This document shows positions 35,201-50,200 of a DNA stretch of 64,000 nucleotides, in pieces (the stretch's first letter is position 1; every line of letters starts with the position of its first letter). The notes beneath the pieces are model-generated. The model was not told where the DNA came from. It made no database searches and saw only the letters and a program-made list of their open reading frames with translations. Where the stretch lies: NCBI RefSeq assembly GCF_014905175.1, contig NC_057793.1, forward strand, positions 10,168,001-10,232,000, in the 5' to 3' direction. The DNA is from Aphidius gifuensis. Lineage: Eukaryota > Arthropoda > Insecta > Hymenoptera > Braconidae. Position numbers and translations under genes: made by a program.

Positions 35201-38200
35201 ATATGCATCTTTTTTTTTTTGCTATTATAAAATACATTTTTATCGATCAATCAATTGGAGGAACTTTTTTTTTTTTTTCTTTGATGCAAATGTTTGGACT
35301 GTTTGGATTTTGAAATTTAGAGTTAAGGTGATTTGATAGTGAGGAATAAACAAACTTTGACAATAATTATTTTTGAATAATATGCGGTAGATGAAACTGT
35401 AATTTTTTTTAGCGATTTAAAAATATATATTGATCATTAAAAATCGACAGATGTAAGTGCTATATTGGAATAAATATTTCTTTTTTTCGATTAAAAAATT
35501 GACCTATTTGTAGTCAACTTTTAGATAGTAGGTATTTTTTAACACCATCAACAGACAGTGCTCATCTAAAATATATATTTTTAATTAAAGTTAAAAATTT
35601 GGATCAAAAGTCAAAGACAACTGACACCTTATTTTGTTAAATTTGATATTTAAATTGATTTTTAAAAAGATAAAATACTTTCAATACTATTTATTTTCAT
35701 CGAACAATTTATAATAATGAATACTAAATAATTTATTGTACACTTGAAATATTTTTAATACTTTTTTATTTTATAAATATATATTTACTTGACAATTTAA
35801 AACATCAGGCTACTATTTAATTATTTTTCTTCACATCTCCGGACTTTTTCTTAGCTACTCAATTTATTTTGTCTCTTTCCGGAAATGCAGTGTAATTACA
35901 AGGCATCTCTGAGAAAGAAATGATCAAAAGAAAATGAGTATGAAAGAAAACTTGATGATTCAATTCAATGAAAAAAAAATCAAGCAACAATTAAACAACA
36001 ATAATAATAAGACTATACAATTTGTATATTGAAATGAAATAGAACTGTCAAGCTGCAGTATTCTCTGACGTTTGAGTAACAAGAATTCATAATCAAAGAT
36101 CAGAGAACGAAAGAAAAAAAAATCCACACATATTTGTCAGTGAAATATATACAAATAGATATTCCAAGAGATATACCCGGATATATTTTTATTGACGATT
36201 GTTTATTATCCATTCGCTGCCACCCAACCTTTCGATATATAAATAATATAAACACTTTTTTTTTTACCTTCAAAACACCTACTCGTCTTTTTTTTTATTA
36301 TACTCATCAAACGCATTTTTTCTTATTGTATATATAAACAAATTGCACGATTATCCCTGGTCAAAAGATTGGCATTTATCTGCAGTGAGTACATATATGT
36401 GGCTTTCCGGAAAACGCTAATATTAATAATTCCTTTTGGCGTTATGATTATTATCACTCGGAATATTACAGCAACGTCAAACCGTCAAAATTTATGAGGA
36501 AAAAAAAAAGATAAAGAGAGATAGAAAAATGTATTTATATTAAACATCAAATATATATATTTAACTACTATTCTATTCTACGTATACTTGAGTCTTATGA
36601 ACAGTCACAAAGACGACTTTGTTACTCGCCAAGTTTTTACACACGCATCATTTTATTCATATACTTTTTATAAAGTATGATTCTGATAACGGAAACGGAT
36701 TTAATATTTTTTTTTTTTTGCACATATTTATTTGATACATTTTATACATATATTATATGAGATAAAAGAGTACGTGTGTTTTACTTAATCTTTTTTTTTG
36801 TTTATTTCAATTTTTTTTTCATTTTTTCTTTATAATAATCTACTTTTTTTTTCTTTTAGTTCATCGAAGAGTGGCCAAGAGCAAGCCTCACATAATTCAT
36901 GTGACAAAAAGACATTTATCCGATTAAAGTGCATCCAAAAATCCTCCTCCCTTTCCCACCCTCACTAGTGTACATGGAATTTTTTTATTTCTTTTTTTTT
37001 TTGTCCTCGATAGAAAGAGGATCGTGAAAGAAATAAGCCGACGTTAGCTACATCGAGAGTCAGCCGTCAGAAGGATTATTGTCTTCGGCTTCTTATCTTT
37101 TAGATGGTTTGCTTTCTCTTTTATTTTCTCCCTTTCTTCCTTGTTCATGATACACATATACTTCGTGTATATAAGAAATAAAAAAATGATAAAAATAAAG
37201 AAAACAAGTCCCAAGAGAATTTTGTGGTGATGTTGACGTGTTTCCCTTGGTACACAGTGATCGCGTCACCTCGAGGCAAGAATTATTATTTTTTTTCTTT
37301 TATTTTATATAGATATATATATGAAAGTATATGTGTAATCTTTTTCTTTTCTTTTTTATAGTTGTACTTTTTTTTTTTTTGTTTTTTTTTTCTCAGCAGA
37401 TGGACATATCGACGACCCTTTCAACGACAATTCTAGGGTCCATCGTCAAACCACGTCTCTTGACATTTTTATTTTTAATTTAATTTTTTTTTTACTTTGG
37501 TTTTTATTTTTATACATCCTATCTTTATCTTTGTTACCATTTTATCATCCTTTTTCTTTGCATCGATGAGCAGAGACAAATAAAAAAAAAAAAACTAAAA
37601 GATAAAAATCAAAAATGTACCTGGACATCTCGATCGTTCAACTTGAATGAATTTAACTATTTATTAAGTAACAAAAAATAATTTTAATTGTATATATAAA
37701 ATAAATTATAATCAGATAAATCTTTTAGAATAAAAAAAAAAATAATATGATGTTAATTGAACTTTGAGGTCATTTTTTTTTTATGATACGAAATCATTAT
37801 TTAAATTCCCATTTTTTTTTGTTTATTTATGTATTTTAAATATAAAATAACAGAGATATTATATTATCAAATTTAGAAGACAAAAAGAGTATGATTAATT
37901 ATAAAATAAAAATACTTGGAATAAAAAAGATATCAAATATATAAAATTTTAAAGAATAAAAAAAACGTAGAAGTAATAAAAACGATAATGAGATGATGAG
38001 GTCTATGTGTGTGCTATCTCGAGTAAGTTAAGGGGCTTTACATTCGCTGGTTCATAATTTGCTTACAATTAAAATAACATGGTATCCAACCATCCATCTA
38101 TTTTTTCTTTTTATTTTCCCTCGGCGTCGAGAAAGTGATTAATTCTTAACAAGACGTAGTTTTGCGCTTGGGTACTTGAAACGACCAGAGTATGTACATT

Positions 38201-41200
38201 GGTGCAAGATGACGACGTAGACTATGCATGTTCATGTACATAGAAAAAATAAAATAAATAAAAAGAATCAAATAGAAAGAACACAGATGACAAAAAAATT
38301 AAAGAATAATGTATCTATCAACGAGCGAAGGGTTAGTCACTGGTAAATCATTTTATGTTAATCAATTTTCCAAATTACCAGAGTCATTGGAAATTATTGG
38401 TGATCATGAAAATTTACTACTGAAAAAATTACTGTTACTTTTTTGGATAAATTCAAGTGACAAATTCAAGATGATTCACATGAAATCACAGAGAATCATG
38501 TCCATCACTGAAAACCATTAAAATTCTATGAAAATTTTTGTCTATCATGAATCAGTTTGTTGAACAATGATTCACTTCTCGTATTAACTACAATAAATTT
38601 TAATTAGAGTAGCTGTATCTCATTTCATTATGGGTACATATTATGTTTTTTACTTTCTTTGTGTATTCACAAGTAGCTCGATATAGAAAAAAAGAAAATT
38701 GAAAGAATTAAAAAAAGAACTTGAGGTCGCGATGCAATATTACAACACCCAACTCCCCCGACCTCAATCTCAGTACACACTTTAATTAATTTTATATGTG
38801 CAGCACGCGCCACATGAATAAAGTCACGAGCACGAATACTACTTGGGTTTGTTGGATGCAGTACTGAGTTTATTGCAACAACAGGACCACCGCAGACGAT
38901 AGAACTACAAGTTTGGGGGTGTATATCCACTTGAAGCGAGAATAATGCGCGTGATGCACGTGGCTTCGTATATAACAAATATTTTTCTTATTCACTTTTT
39001 TTTTTTTTTTAATTTTATTTTTCTCTCCTCATCCCTTTTGCTTATTTTTCTTGATTTTTTTTTTTTTTCATTGTTTTTATCTTTCACATTATATTACTCG
39101 CGTCTCTATGATGGTCCATTTTAAACTCATTTTTTATTCTTTACAATTTTCTGCTTTGTGTTTATATTATTTTACTATATATATTTTTTTTCTCTTCTTG
39201 AGTTCTTTTATTATACTTTCTGCTTTCAATTTTACTTGCATTGATGAGCACTAAGCATCCGTCTAATTCGAGAAAATTATATACTATAATTATTATTAAG
39301 TTATTATTTTAAATTTAATTTATTTTTTTAAATATGTCTGTTGGTATTATATCTATCTTCAAGATATGATATGTTCTAGTATTTTCATTTTAAATATTAA
39401 AATAAAATATACACAATGTAGTCATTGAAAACATTAAAAAGATATTAATATTAATATATTTTTTATATTTTTTTGAACAAGAATAAATGCATAGTTCATG
39501 TAAATATCCTTGTATGCATAGTAGTACATCTAATCAAAGTGTTTTAATGAGCATCTCAGGTGCAAGTGTCGTTCACATGTCGCAGTAAGATATATCTATT
39601 GTCTAAAAATTAAATACGAGTATAATATATAATACTCTTAACGATAATTAATCACGGTTGGTTTATTTAATCAAATTAAATTTAATGGGCAACGATTCTT
39701 GTGTACTTATACAGTCTCAGTCTAATTAATTCAAGAAAAATTAAAGCACAAATGAGAGACACAAAAGCGAGAAAAATAAAAAAAAAAAATAAAGAATGAT
39801 AATATATATAATTTAATAAAAAAAATAAAAAAAATCATTAAATAAATAAAAAAAATAATAAATATATTCATCTAGTAATTTTATGATTTTTTTTTTTTCT
39901 TAATTTATTTGTATTTTAAAAAAAATAAAATAAAAAATGAATTAAAATTAAAAATAAAATACCATTTAGTCAGGATCATTTGATATTTATATCCCTGAGT
40001 TGTTTCCCACAGATCCGATACGACGATCAAACGATATAACATTTATCGTGTATAAATGCCGACAAGGGGTATGTGGTGGAGAAAAGGGCAAGAAAATCCA
40101 CAAGTGACGGGACCGAGGAATGTAGCAGCTGCCCAACTCATTCACATCCCCATACTGAAATTCTTCTTTCAACATACATATATACGTGCAGTGCATAGTG
40201 TTTTTTATTTCAATTTCGTTATATCTTATTTTTGTTTGTTTGTTTTATTTTCGATATAACATTTTACTTATTATTTCTTGTCACATTAAATGTATGGCTA
40301 TACTCACTCATCCACCATATTGTTAATTGTTAATATCACACATTTAATTTGCACTCATTCAGGCAAGATGACACATACCACTGACCGTCATGGCAAAAAA
40401 ATTAAAGTTATAAATTCATAATTAGATCCTACAGATTAACTTTTGTTGGAGATTTTTTTTTTTTGTCATGGGTTGATTGAGATATTGAATTGTTTGCTCA
40501 ATGAATTTCGAAATTTTTTCTTTAAAATTGACAATGATTAATTAATAATTACTAATTAGTCATTGATTTTATTGACATTTTTTATGTCCATCGTTAATTA
40601 TTTGTCAAATAAGTCTACATTTTAACTGACCCAATGCAAAAAAAAAAAAAAATGTTTCTCTGTCAATTTAGGATTCAATTATCAATTTATAATTTTTTAG
40701 GTTTTTTTTTTTTGCCATCTCTTGACTCTTCTGCATCGGACACATTCGACATTTTTGACTTTTTTTTTTTTTGCAAAGAGTCCGTCAAAATACTTATTTC
40801 TGTGCTAAATATTGACAAGTATGTTTTCTCTTAATTGTTCATTTCAACTTAATTTGTTGTTATTTTTCAAGGTTAACCGAGGGGGGTATTCATCGCCAGA
40901 ATTAGTGACACCACGACTACGAAATGTATATAGTCAAATAACACAAATACTGCACTTACTACACTTTATATACATAACTATATACAATTACTACACCAAA
41001 ATATGATGGCTACATTATTTACTACATTTCACTTATATTTTTCAAGTTTTTTATTAAGTTTAAGAATATTTCTTTTCACATTTCTCCACCTTCGTATTTG
41101 TCGGAGGAAAAAATTTTCTCCACATTTCTCCGCATGGGTCAACATGGGGAAAAAATCGGAATAATCACGGAGAAACTCAAAGTAATCGCCAAGAAATTTG

Positions 41201-44200
41201 GAAAAATATTTTCTCAAAAGTTGTAGTGGTGAAAAAAGTACAAATACTACAAAACTAAACGTGACTACACCTTGACTACATGCTGCTACACCATGACTAC
41301 ACTCAGAATGACACCATGACTACTGCAGGAAGAATTCATAAATTTGTATAATTTTTATTATTTTTGCCATCACGGTCACTCAAATGTGCCTGATGCATAA
41401 AAAAAAAAATCATCGACTATTTTTATTAAAATTTTTGCAATATTTAAAACATCTAAATGAATTAATATAAAAAAGAAAAAATTATAACGTACATTCGTTA
41501 TTTTCAGGCATCATTTTTAAACAACGTTAATGAATAAAAAAAAGTTTTTTAATATATCCTTTTTTTTATCTTTCAAACAGGCTCTTACATTTTTTCACTT
41601 TTTAGTATTACAATATATTTATATTGAGATTCACGATGTCATATATTTATAAGTATAATTTTTTTTCATCTTCTCAGTGTTCATGCTACTCTCAATCCAC
41701 ACCGCACAGGTTGCATATTATTTTAATTATATTTTATTTTTTACTTTTAAATTTAACGTTTATTTATATTATTTTTTTTTTTCATGATAAAAGTATATTT
41801 GAGACATATTTAAATATAAAAATACATATTGGTGTTAATATATGTATATGTATATACATTTTCAGTTGATCGGCTCTTTTATTTTTTCGAAGGATATAGT
41901 CGTCGTTGTGAGTACATATAAGCTAAAGCAGCTTTAGTCGCTTTCAAGCCACACATATTCTCCTTTCTCGAGATGGTAGATCTTGCAACTGATAATGTCC
42001 AGTGTTGTACATGCTAAGATTGATTGTACCGCTTCTCAATGCAATAATTATTATTCGCTGTGGATGATTCTACGGTTGTTCGTTAACTTTCTGGAGTTTT
42101 TCGAGGCACTCATTTTATCTTGACTTGCATTTGCTATAAATTAATTTTATTTAAAAAAATAAAAACTTGTAATAATAATAAGAAAGAGTCAGATGTTAAA
42201 ATGCCGAGAAATACTGGTTGTTGTTATTTTTTTTTTTTCTCTTTTTCTGTGTTTTTAGTTTAATATATATTTAAAGAAAAAAAAAATTAAACTTTTAATT
42301 TTTTTTACAAGTAACTTGAGAATTTCAAGGTGTTGGAATTTTTGTCCTGGGGTAATAGACCTTGATTATTTATTCGATGTCAAAGAAAAGAAATGATTAG
42401 TATCAGTCAAAGATAATTAATATCCATATTACGTTAAACGTTTCTTTTTTTTTTTTAATGTTTAATATTGTAAATGTTAATTTTATATATTAGTTTTTTA
42501 AAAAAAATTTATTACCAGTAGTTGGGTGTTAATCTTGAGAAAATTGTTTTTTTTTTTTTTAAAAAACAGATGATATATAGTTGAGTATTTATTTAATTAC
42601 ATTTTTTAAAAAATATAATATTATCAGATTAATATGAGGTTTTATATTTTGAATTGATGATAAAGAAAATAAAAAAATTCTATTCACTGAAATAAAAAAA
42701 AAAAAAATGTTTTTACAAATTGAAAAAAAAAAATATTCTTTGTTTTTAAAAAAAATATAAAAAATTATTTTTTAATTAATATCTCACATGTCTATTTGAT
42801 AAAAATAGTGAAAAAAAAAATTTTACTCCATTTGAATATATAGAATAAAATATTTTTTAATTTAAAAAAAAAAAAAAAAAATTCGTTATTCAACATTTGT
42901 TTTTTTCCAATCATGGAAATTTTTTTTTGTTCCCTTTACATACATGAAAAATATTTAAATACAAAATTGTTATCATTATCTACCTTGTGCAATGAATAAA
43001 AAAAATATTTTTTTACTTGGCTTACATATTATTTTGATATACATAAAAAATTTTTTGTTGAGAATCCAACAAAAGTTTTGTTTATCTTTTGTTAATATTT
43101 TCATTTTTAAATTTTCATCTATCCCTATTTGTATCTCTAATTACTTACAAAAAAAAAATAAAAACTATCCTGCAATTTTGCATCAAGTATATATATAAGT
43201 AATGAGTTTGATATTTTTTAATTTACAACATGTTATACTCATTTGCCTAATTACGCCAATAACTATAAGCCAACATTCTCGTTGCAATAAATGTAAACTT
43301 AATATTTTTTCTTTCAATTATTTATTTTCAACTTCTAAGAGTGTAACTAAAGTAAAATAGTACATACTTGAAGACGATAAATGCAAGTAACACGTATACT
43401 TCTCGTAGAAATAAATAAAAAAAATTAAAATTTTATATGAATAAATATATAAAATAAATAAGGTTGTTGAAACTCCTTAATACCTACAAAACTCGTCATT
43501 AACATTGACCCTAGAGTTTTATTTCTTTACAAATAATAATAATAATAAATATTTAAAAAAAAAAATATAATGTTAACCCTCGTATAAATATATTTTTTTT
43601 TTTGCTTACAAACATTAACACTCGCCAACTCTCAAGTCTCGTTGCTCTTTTAATTTTACTTTTATTGCACTTTTTTCAATTTATTTTTTTCTTATTCTTC
43701 ACAAGCATAAATGCAGTTTAATGAGACGATTAATCGACTCATTCCTACTATGTTGCGATTACATTCGTAAATTTATAATAATGTTAAATTCTTACAAAAG
43801 CTCTCATTATGCTACTACTGTTATTATTATTTCTACGATTCAAAGAAAAAAAAATTAAGAAAAAGATTTTACACACAAGTATTATAATTTATAATTTTTC
43901 TTTTCTTTTTGAAGGATGTATTAAAAAAATGTATATAATATTTTCTTTATATTTATAATAGTCGGTCAGGTTTGAATTGAGTGAAAACGACGCTGACAAA
44001 TTGATAGATCGTATCTACGTGACTTGAACTCATTGGTTATAGATATACACTTGTTTTTTTTATTTTTTTTCTACCTATTCAATTTTATAGGTACGTGATA
44101 AAAATTCATAAATATCACACTGTATATGAGAAAAACTCCTGACCCACGACAATTTTCCAGACACAAAAGAATAAAAAAATAAAAAAAATGAACTTCAATT

Positions 44201-47200
44201 TATTATTTCAATTGATTTTCAATTAATTCAGCTAACAAGTTAATATTTTGTATAATTAATTATAAAATAATTTTTATAAATTAATAAATTTACAATAAAA
44301 AAATATACTGACAATTTGATATAGTAGTGTAATTAAATTTTCAATAATTTAAATGATAAATGGAGATATTGATAAAAACAAAGAAGTGTTAATTTTTAAA
44401 TAAACAAATAAATAATTTTATGACTCAATGAGGAATAAAGTAAAAGATCAAAAATAAATAAATAAATAAATGAATAAAAAAAAAGACAAAAATGAACGAT
44501 GCATCACGATGTGAACACATTAACGTGTAAACTGTTAACGTGTGATTTTCAACGAAGCTTTTCTTCATCTTCACACATTATTCGCCGACTCGTGTCCTCT
44601 ATCACACTGATGATGCCTTTTACTTTGCTTTACAAGCACGTGTATATATATATGTGTTGATTTTATAAAACCACTTGAACATGTGACTACGAAAAAATAA
44701 AAAAATAAATATATACGAATGCAGCATTGGTGCTTGACGATCAAACGCTAAACATTGGGCGTCATGTCGTCGGAGATTGTGTTCTTTGATCGCTAAAGTT
44801 CATTCAACGAAGGCCAAGTGATTTTCTTCCGCTTTTTATTTTTTTTCTTTATATATATATTTTTATAATTTTTAAGTGTTACATTTTTTTTTTAAATCAT
44901 TTCTTTTTCATCTTTAATTATTCAATATAATTGTTATATTATTAAATACTCCTGAAACAGGGAAACCTGATCTGTTTTGGATCAGGATCAGACGTCAAAT
45001 AGAGGAACCTAAAAATTTTTTCATTCGAAAAAAGAGAGTGCATATGTAAATAGATGAAGTGGCCCATTCAAAATTATTCATATAAAAATAAAATAATAGA
45101 GAATCATGTCCTGCACTTCTGAAAACCATTGGAACACCCATAATATTTTTTAGTTATCATTATTTAGAATAATTCGAATAATTATTATTTATAATTAATG
45201 TTTGTGAATAAAATAAATATGTATATTAATTATTATTTTCAATCAAAATGTAATGTATATATATATGTAGCTTTTGTTTCTTTACAAAGGCATATTATTA
45301 TTTGTATATTTACATAAGCATCATCAAGCTACATCAGAGACATTTCAAAGGTTTATATATATGAAAATATGAGGGAAAAGAGACGGGTTATAAAGATATA
45401 TAGCAAGAGAGAATATGAAACAGCCCGATTATACTTGGTGATCATATCGTTCGCATATTGACAAACAGTACAGAAGGATAATCGTCCCCTATTTCAACTG
45501 ACGTTATGCCTAGTCCGTACAATATATATGTATATATAGATATTTTTATCCCTTTTGATACATCTATCTGTTAGTGATACATATATATTGCATACAATAA
45601 TATGCCTTGTTGAATACGTATATATGTATATTGGTTGTTATATGTATATACTCTTTTCTGTATTAACTCGTGCATCAGTGCACATTGCCCGCCCACAATC
45701 CATCCCACAATACACCGCTAATTCCCATAAAGCACCCTGGGGGGAATGATACGCAAATGGACAAACGAACAGCAAGTACAAACAGTGCGGTGTGTCCAAC
45801 TCAACCAATCCAACCATACATTCACCACATTCATCCTTGCTTTTTCTCTTTTGTCCTTATTTATCACATTCAGCTATGTATGTATAACAATTCTCGTTAT
45901 ACACGGATATCCTATTCAATCAAATTCTCCATACACAACAAATCTCCCACTACACATTTCTTTGCAATAAAATTTTTCAAACTGTTATCATTATTGTTTT
46001 TTAATTTTTTTTTAAATTGCTTTTTTTTTTTTTGTTTTGTTGGAAAAATAATTATTTTATTGCGTGGAATATTTGTGTTGTTATTTTTAAAAAAATTTTC
46101 TCTTTATATTGTTTGGTTTTTTTGCTCCGAAAATGATATTCCTGGGTGAAAATTCTGATCAGGTTTTGATCTGGAGTAGATCAGGGAGCCTGATTTCAAA
46201 TTTGATTTGGATCAGGAAGCCTGATCTGAACCAAAACTGATTAGTAATCAGTGATTACGAAAAATTATTAAAAATAATTTTTTTACTCTTTTATTAAATT
46301 ACCAATCGAATTACAAAACTATTGAATTAATTATTTTGACATTTTGTTTTCCCACTAACAATAATAATAATAATAAATTAATAATAATATAATTTAATGA
46401 AAATAATGATAAAAAATATAAGTTGATCAGGCTGTCTATGTTTAATATATCTTAAGGTATATACTTAATAGCATCCTGGACAAGTGAACTTGAAAAAAAA
46501 CACACGTTTTGACTTATACGTATATCCTGATAGGTTCTCGATCAGGATTGGATCTGGCAAGCCTATTCAGGATTTGTTGGGGTATACCTGATCCTATCCT
46601 GAACACGACAACTTAGTATAAAATATAAATTTTTTTAAATAATTTATTTTGATAATATTCTGGTCAGGATTGGATCAGGTAAACCCTATTCAGGTTCAGT
46701 TAAAGCATCATGATCTAGTCAGGATCGGGATTCTATCAGGTTGCCTGATCAGGATTGGAGATCAAATAGGAATACCCTGAACATATTTCCATTTGGGTTA
46801 ATTGTATAAAAAGTAAAAATAGATCAAAATTTAGCAAAAGAAAATCCGTCAAGTAGTGAAGGTTTAATTATCGTCAGACAAATTTAAATGATATTTTGTC
46901 AGGCGGTGTCAATATTCATTGTTTTACAGATATATAACATATATTTTATAATCAGAATTTTAATAGCTATCTTTTCAAGTTCGATAATTGTTGTATATGA
47001 TAAAATATTAATAGTATTTTTTTTTTTTCAAGAATGTCTGGGTTGTCTAATAATAAGTTTTGATGACTTTATACTCAATTATTCAGTATACATTTATAAA
47101 TCATATGATGAAAATATAAATATAGCATTTAGACTATCTTGTTTTGATGATAATCAATTAAAATATTAAATTTAACAACACAAACTGTCAAAGTTGAACA

Positions 47201-50200
47201 ATGTTAAATTCCCATTGAGACTCAAATTTTTAATTTTAAATAAAAATATATATTTTAAATGAGCAAAAGCTCTGTTTATATTAATGGTATCAAAAAAAAA
47301 AAAAAAAAAAAAACTAGAAATATACCATAGATTATTTGAAATAATAATTCAATACTATTTCAAAGTTTGCTACGAGTAGTTAAATTTTTCAATTTAAAGT
47401 TAAAAAAAATGCTTGTTCTTAGTAGCCTCACGTTAAATATCACATGCCAATTTTTGATGATCAATATTTTTTCAAAACGATGGAAAAACTATATTGAAAG
47501 TTACACAAAAAAGTGCAGTTTTAATCCATATCAAACAAAAATATTTTATATCAAAATTTGTTTAAATACCCCAGCATCAAACCACATTAAGACATAAAAA
47601 TTTCTCCAAGAATTATTTGTAATTACACGTTATGAAATGAATCACATAATGTTTACTGATTGAATATATTATAACACAATATATTCCATATTGAAATTGA
47701 AATTTTCATGGTATTTTATATGTATAATAATAATTCCTAGAATTGTTAGATTTATTCAGCCTGAAAATTTGTTGATTTTCTCATGAATTCAATGTTGAAT
47801 TTGTATAAATAATATTGCAAGTTATATTTGCATTTTATACTTTTTCCATTTCAATATACATTCATCATGAATTTTTCAAATATTTAATTAACTATTATTA
47901 CATATAAACAAAACATAAAAATTCAGATGAAAATATTGCATTTTTTTTTATTTTCAGAATTTATAACTATATATATAAATTTATTTAATTATTAGTTCAA
48001 TTTTTTTTTTTATTATTTTTATTTTAAATGAAAAATAATGAGATGAGAAATTTTAATGACCCTGGGTGCGTGAAAACGGTTTACGCCTTCTCATGTCACG
48101 CGAGCATGCACGATGGGCGTGGTGGTAATAAGTAAGAAACATATCGCAGGAATGCTGCAGGTGGTATATATATATACGATTATGATCCTTGATAAATATC
48201 AAAACAAAGAATACAACAGGTCAATTGCTATCACCACCGCAAATTAAAATAACAATAAAAAAAAAAATGAATAAATAAAACACGTAAATACATATATTTA
48301 TGAATTGCAATTAAGTACAGTGATTAGCTTTTTTCATTTTCTTGTAGCTAGGGAAAAAAATATATAGCTAGAGAAAAAAGTAGCAAAGAAGAAATGTAGC
48401 AAGTTTGTATCCAAGAAAAATCTATTGTTTATCAAAAAAAAATCACATTACCATTACCAAAAAAAAAAAACTGTGACATTTCTTTCGACATTTCTAATAT
48501 AAAAAATGATTTTAAAATTTCGTATATTTTTATGAAACAATCTACACATAACTCACAATCCATAAAACTAATTATCAGTTAAAAAAATAATCCAACTATC
48601 AATCAATAAAATTTTTTCAATCAACATGTACAAAGACCAATTTATAAATATACGCGTATAAAAATAATTAGCACAAGCATTGTAGAGAAAGTTGAAACAT
48701 ATTATATTTGTATTGAGATATATATATATATATATATTTATTTATATTTATGTGAAATAAAGCAGCAATGGTGAATTGCGTGTTTTGCTCAGTGTCGTAT
48801 AACAGGTGGAATGAGGTGTGCGAGTAGGACAGTCAAAGTGAGTTGGATGTGCGCAAGTGACTGGATGAGTAAAGAGGAGGGATTGTTACTTTATAAAAGG
48901 AGAGGAATCTGGGGGGGAAATATAAGGGGGGTAAGGTTTATTTCCCCCACTTGATAAATTTGTTACTTTGCAATGCTTTGCAATACGACTAACTTGAGTT
49001 TGAACATTACTATACGCCCTCTGTTGCGCGCTACCAGATAGGAGGAGTACAACAAGAACGCCTTTCCCTTTCCATTTACTCAAATTTTTTGTATTTTTTT
49101 TACCACCCTAAATTTTCTCTCCCTCCCCCTCAATTGCTTTTATGTTTTTCTTCTTACCCATCAGTCTTTCACCACCCATCATCTACCCTGGAAATTTTTT
49201 TTTTTTTTTTTTTTATTTTCAAAAAATATACCTTGAGTCTTTTTTTTTTTTTATTCTCTATGTTTCTTCTTTCACTTTATTTAGTTTCCTTATTTTTTAT
49301 TATTTTTGTATTTTATTTATTTTCTTTATTTTTATTTTCTTCATTTCATTTACTTTCACGTCTTTTTGAGGCTTCCGTACCACTTCCGGCAGTCTCATAT
49401 GTATGTGTATTGGGATGCTGAGTAAAACTGAATTGACTTCTGGTTTTTTTTTTTATATATATTTTTCTTTCTTGCTTTTTAGTATTGAAGTTTTAATGTT
49501 TTTTCTTTTACCATTTCCGACACATACGCGATTCAACACTGATTTACTGATGTTCGATAATGCAAACGTGGAAGTTCACTTGGCCAATGGATTTCCTGTG
49601 TGCTCGTATTCTTGAGGGGCCGGAGGGCAATAAAATAGCAAAACCACATCAAAAGATTTTTTTTTTTTTTTACTTTATTTTAAACTCTACAAAATTTCAA
49701 TTGAAATGATTTCATCTATAAGATTTGTATATTTTTTTTTCTAACAATTTAATGTTTATTATTTTTATTTCATCACAATATCATGTTTTAAAAAATTATA
49801 AATTGACATAGCTAATTGTTTCTTGACATGTACCATCAATTTTTTTGAAAAAAAAAAATTCAAAGGTTTATAATTGTATATACTCTTTATGTAATGTATA
49901 TATAATGTAAAAAAGACAAAGAAAAAAAAATGAAAAAAAGCTTGCACGCATCACTTGTATGTTTGCATAAATACGTTCGAAGAATTTTGTGTTGATGGCA
50001 AAAGAGAAAAAAAAAAAGAGAGAGAGGAAGACAATATATATTGGCAACGTAATAACGGTCATACATAAACTGACATTATCTGCACGCGCACACGCATTTT
50101 TGCGGTTTATAAAACGCGTGACCTCGCCCCAGCATCTTTTTTTATTTTTAGTGATCCAGAGTGAACTGTTTTTGTTCTTTTTACATCTGTCGTTATTTAA

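Noticed and set aside
45670..46149. 159-codon plus-strand frame in the SoxD intron
   Set aside because: The second half is Phe/Leu/Ile-rich translation of T runs, no domain or splice context was seen, and it enters the GATC-rich repeat.
49089..49421. Phe/Leu/Ser-rich frame resembling a membrane protein
   Set aside because: It is a translation of T-rich homopolymer DNA; hydrophobicity here reflects base composition.
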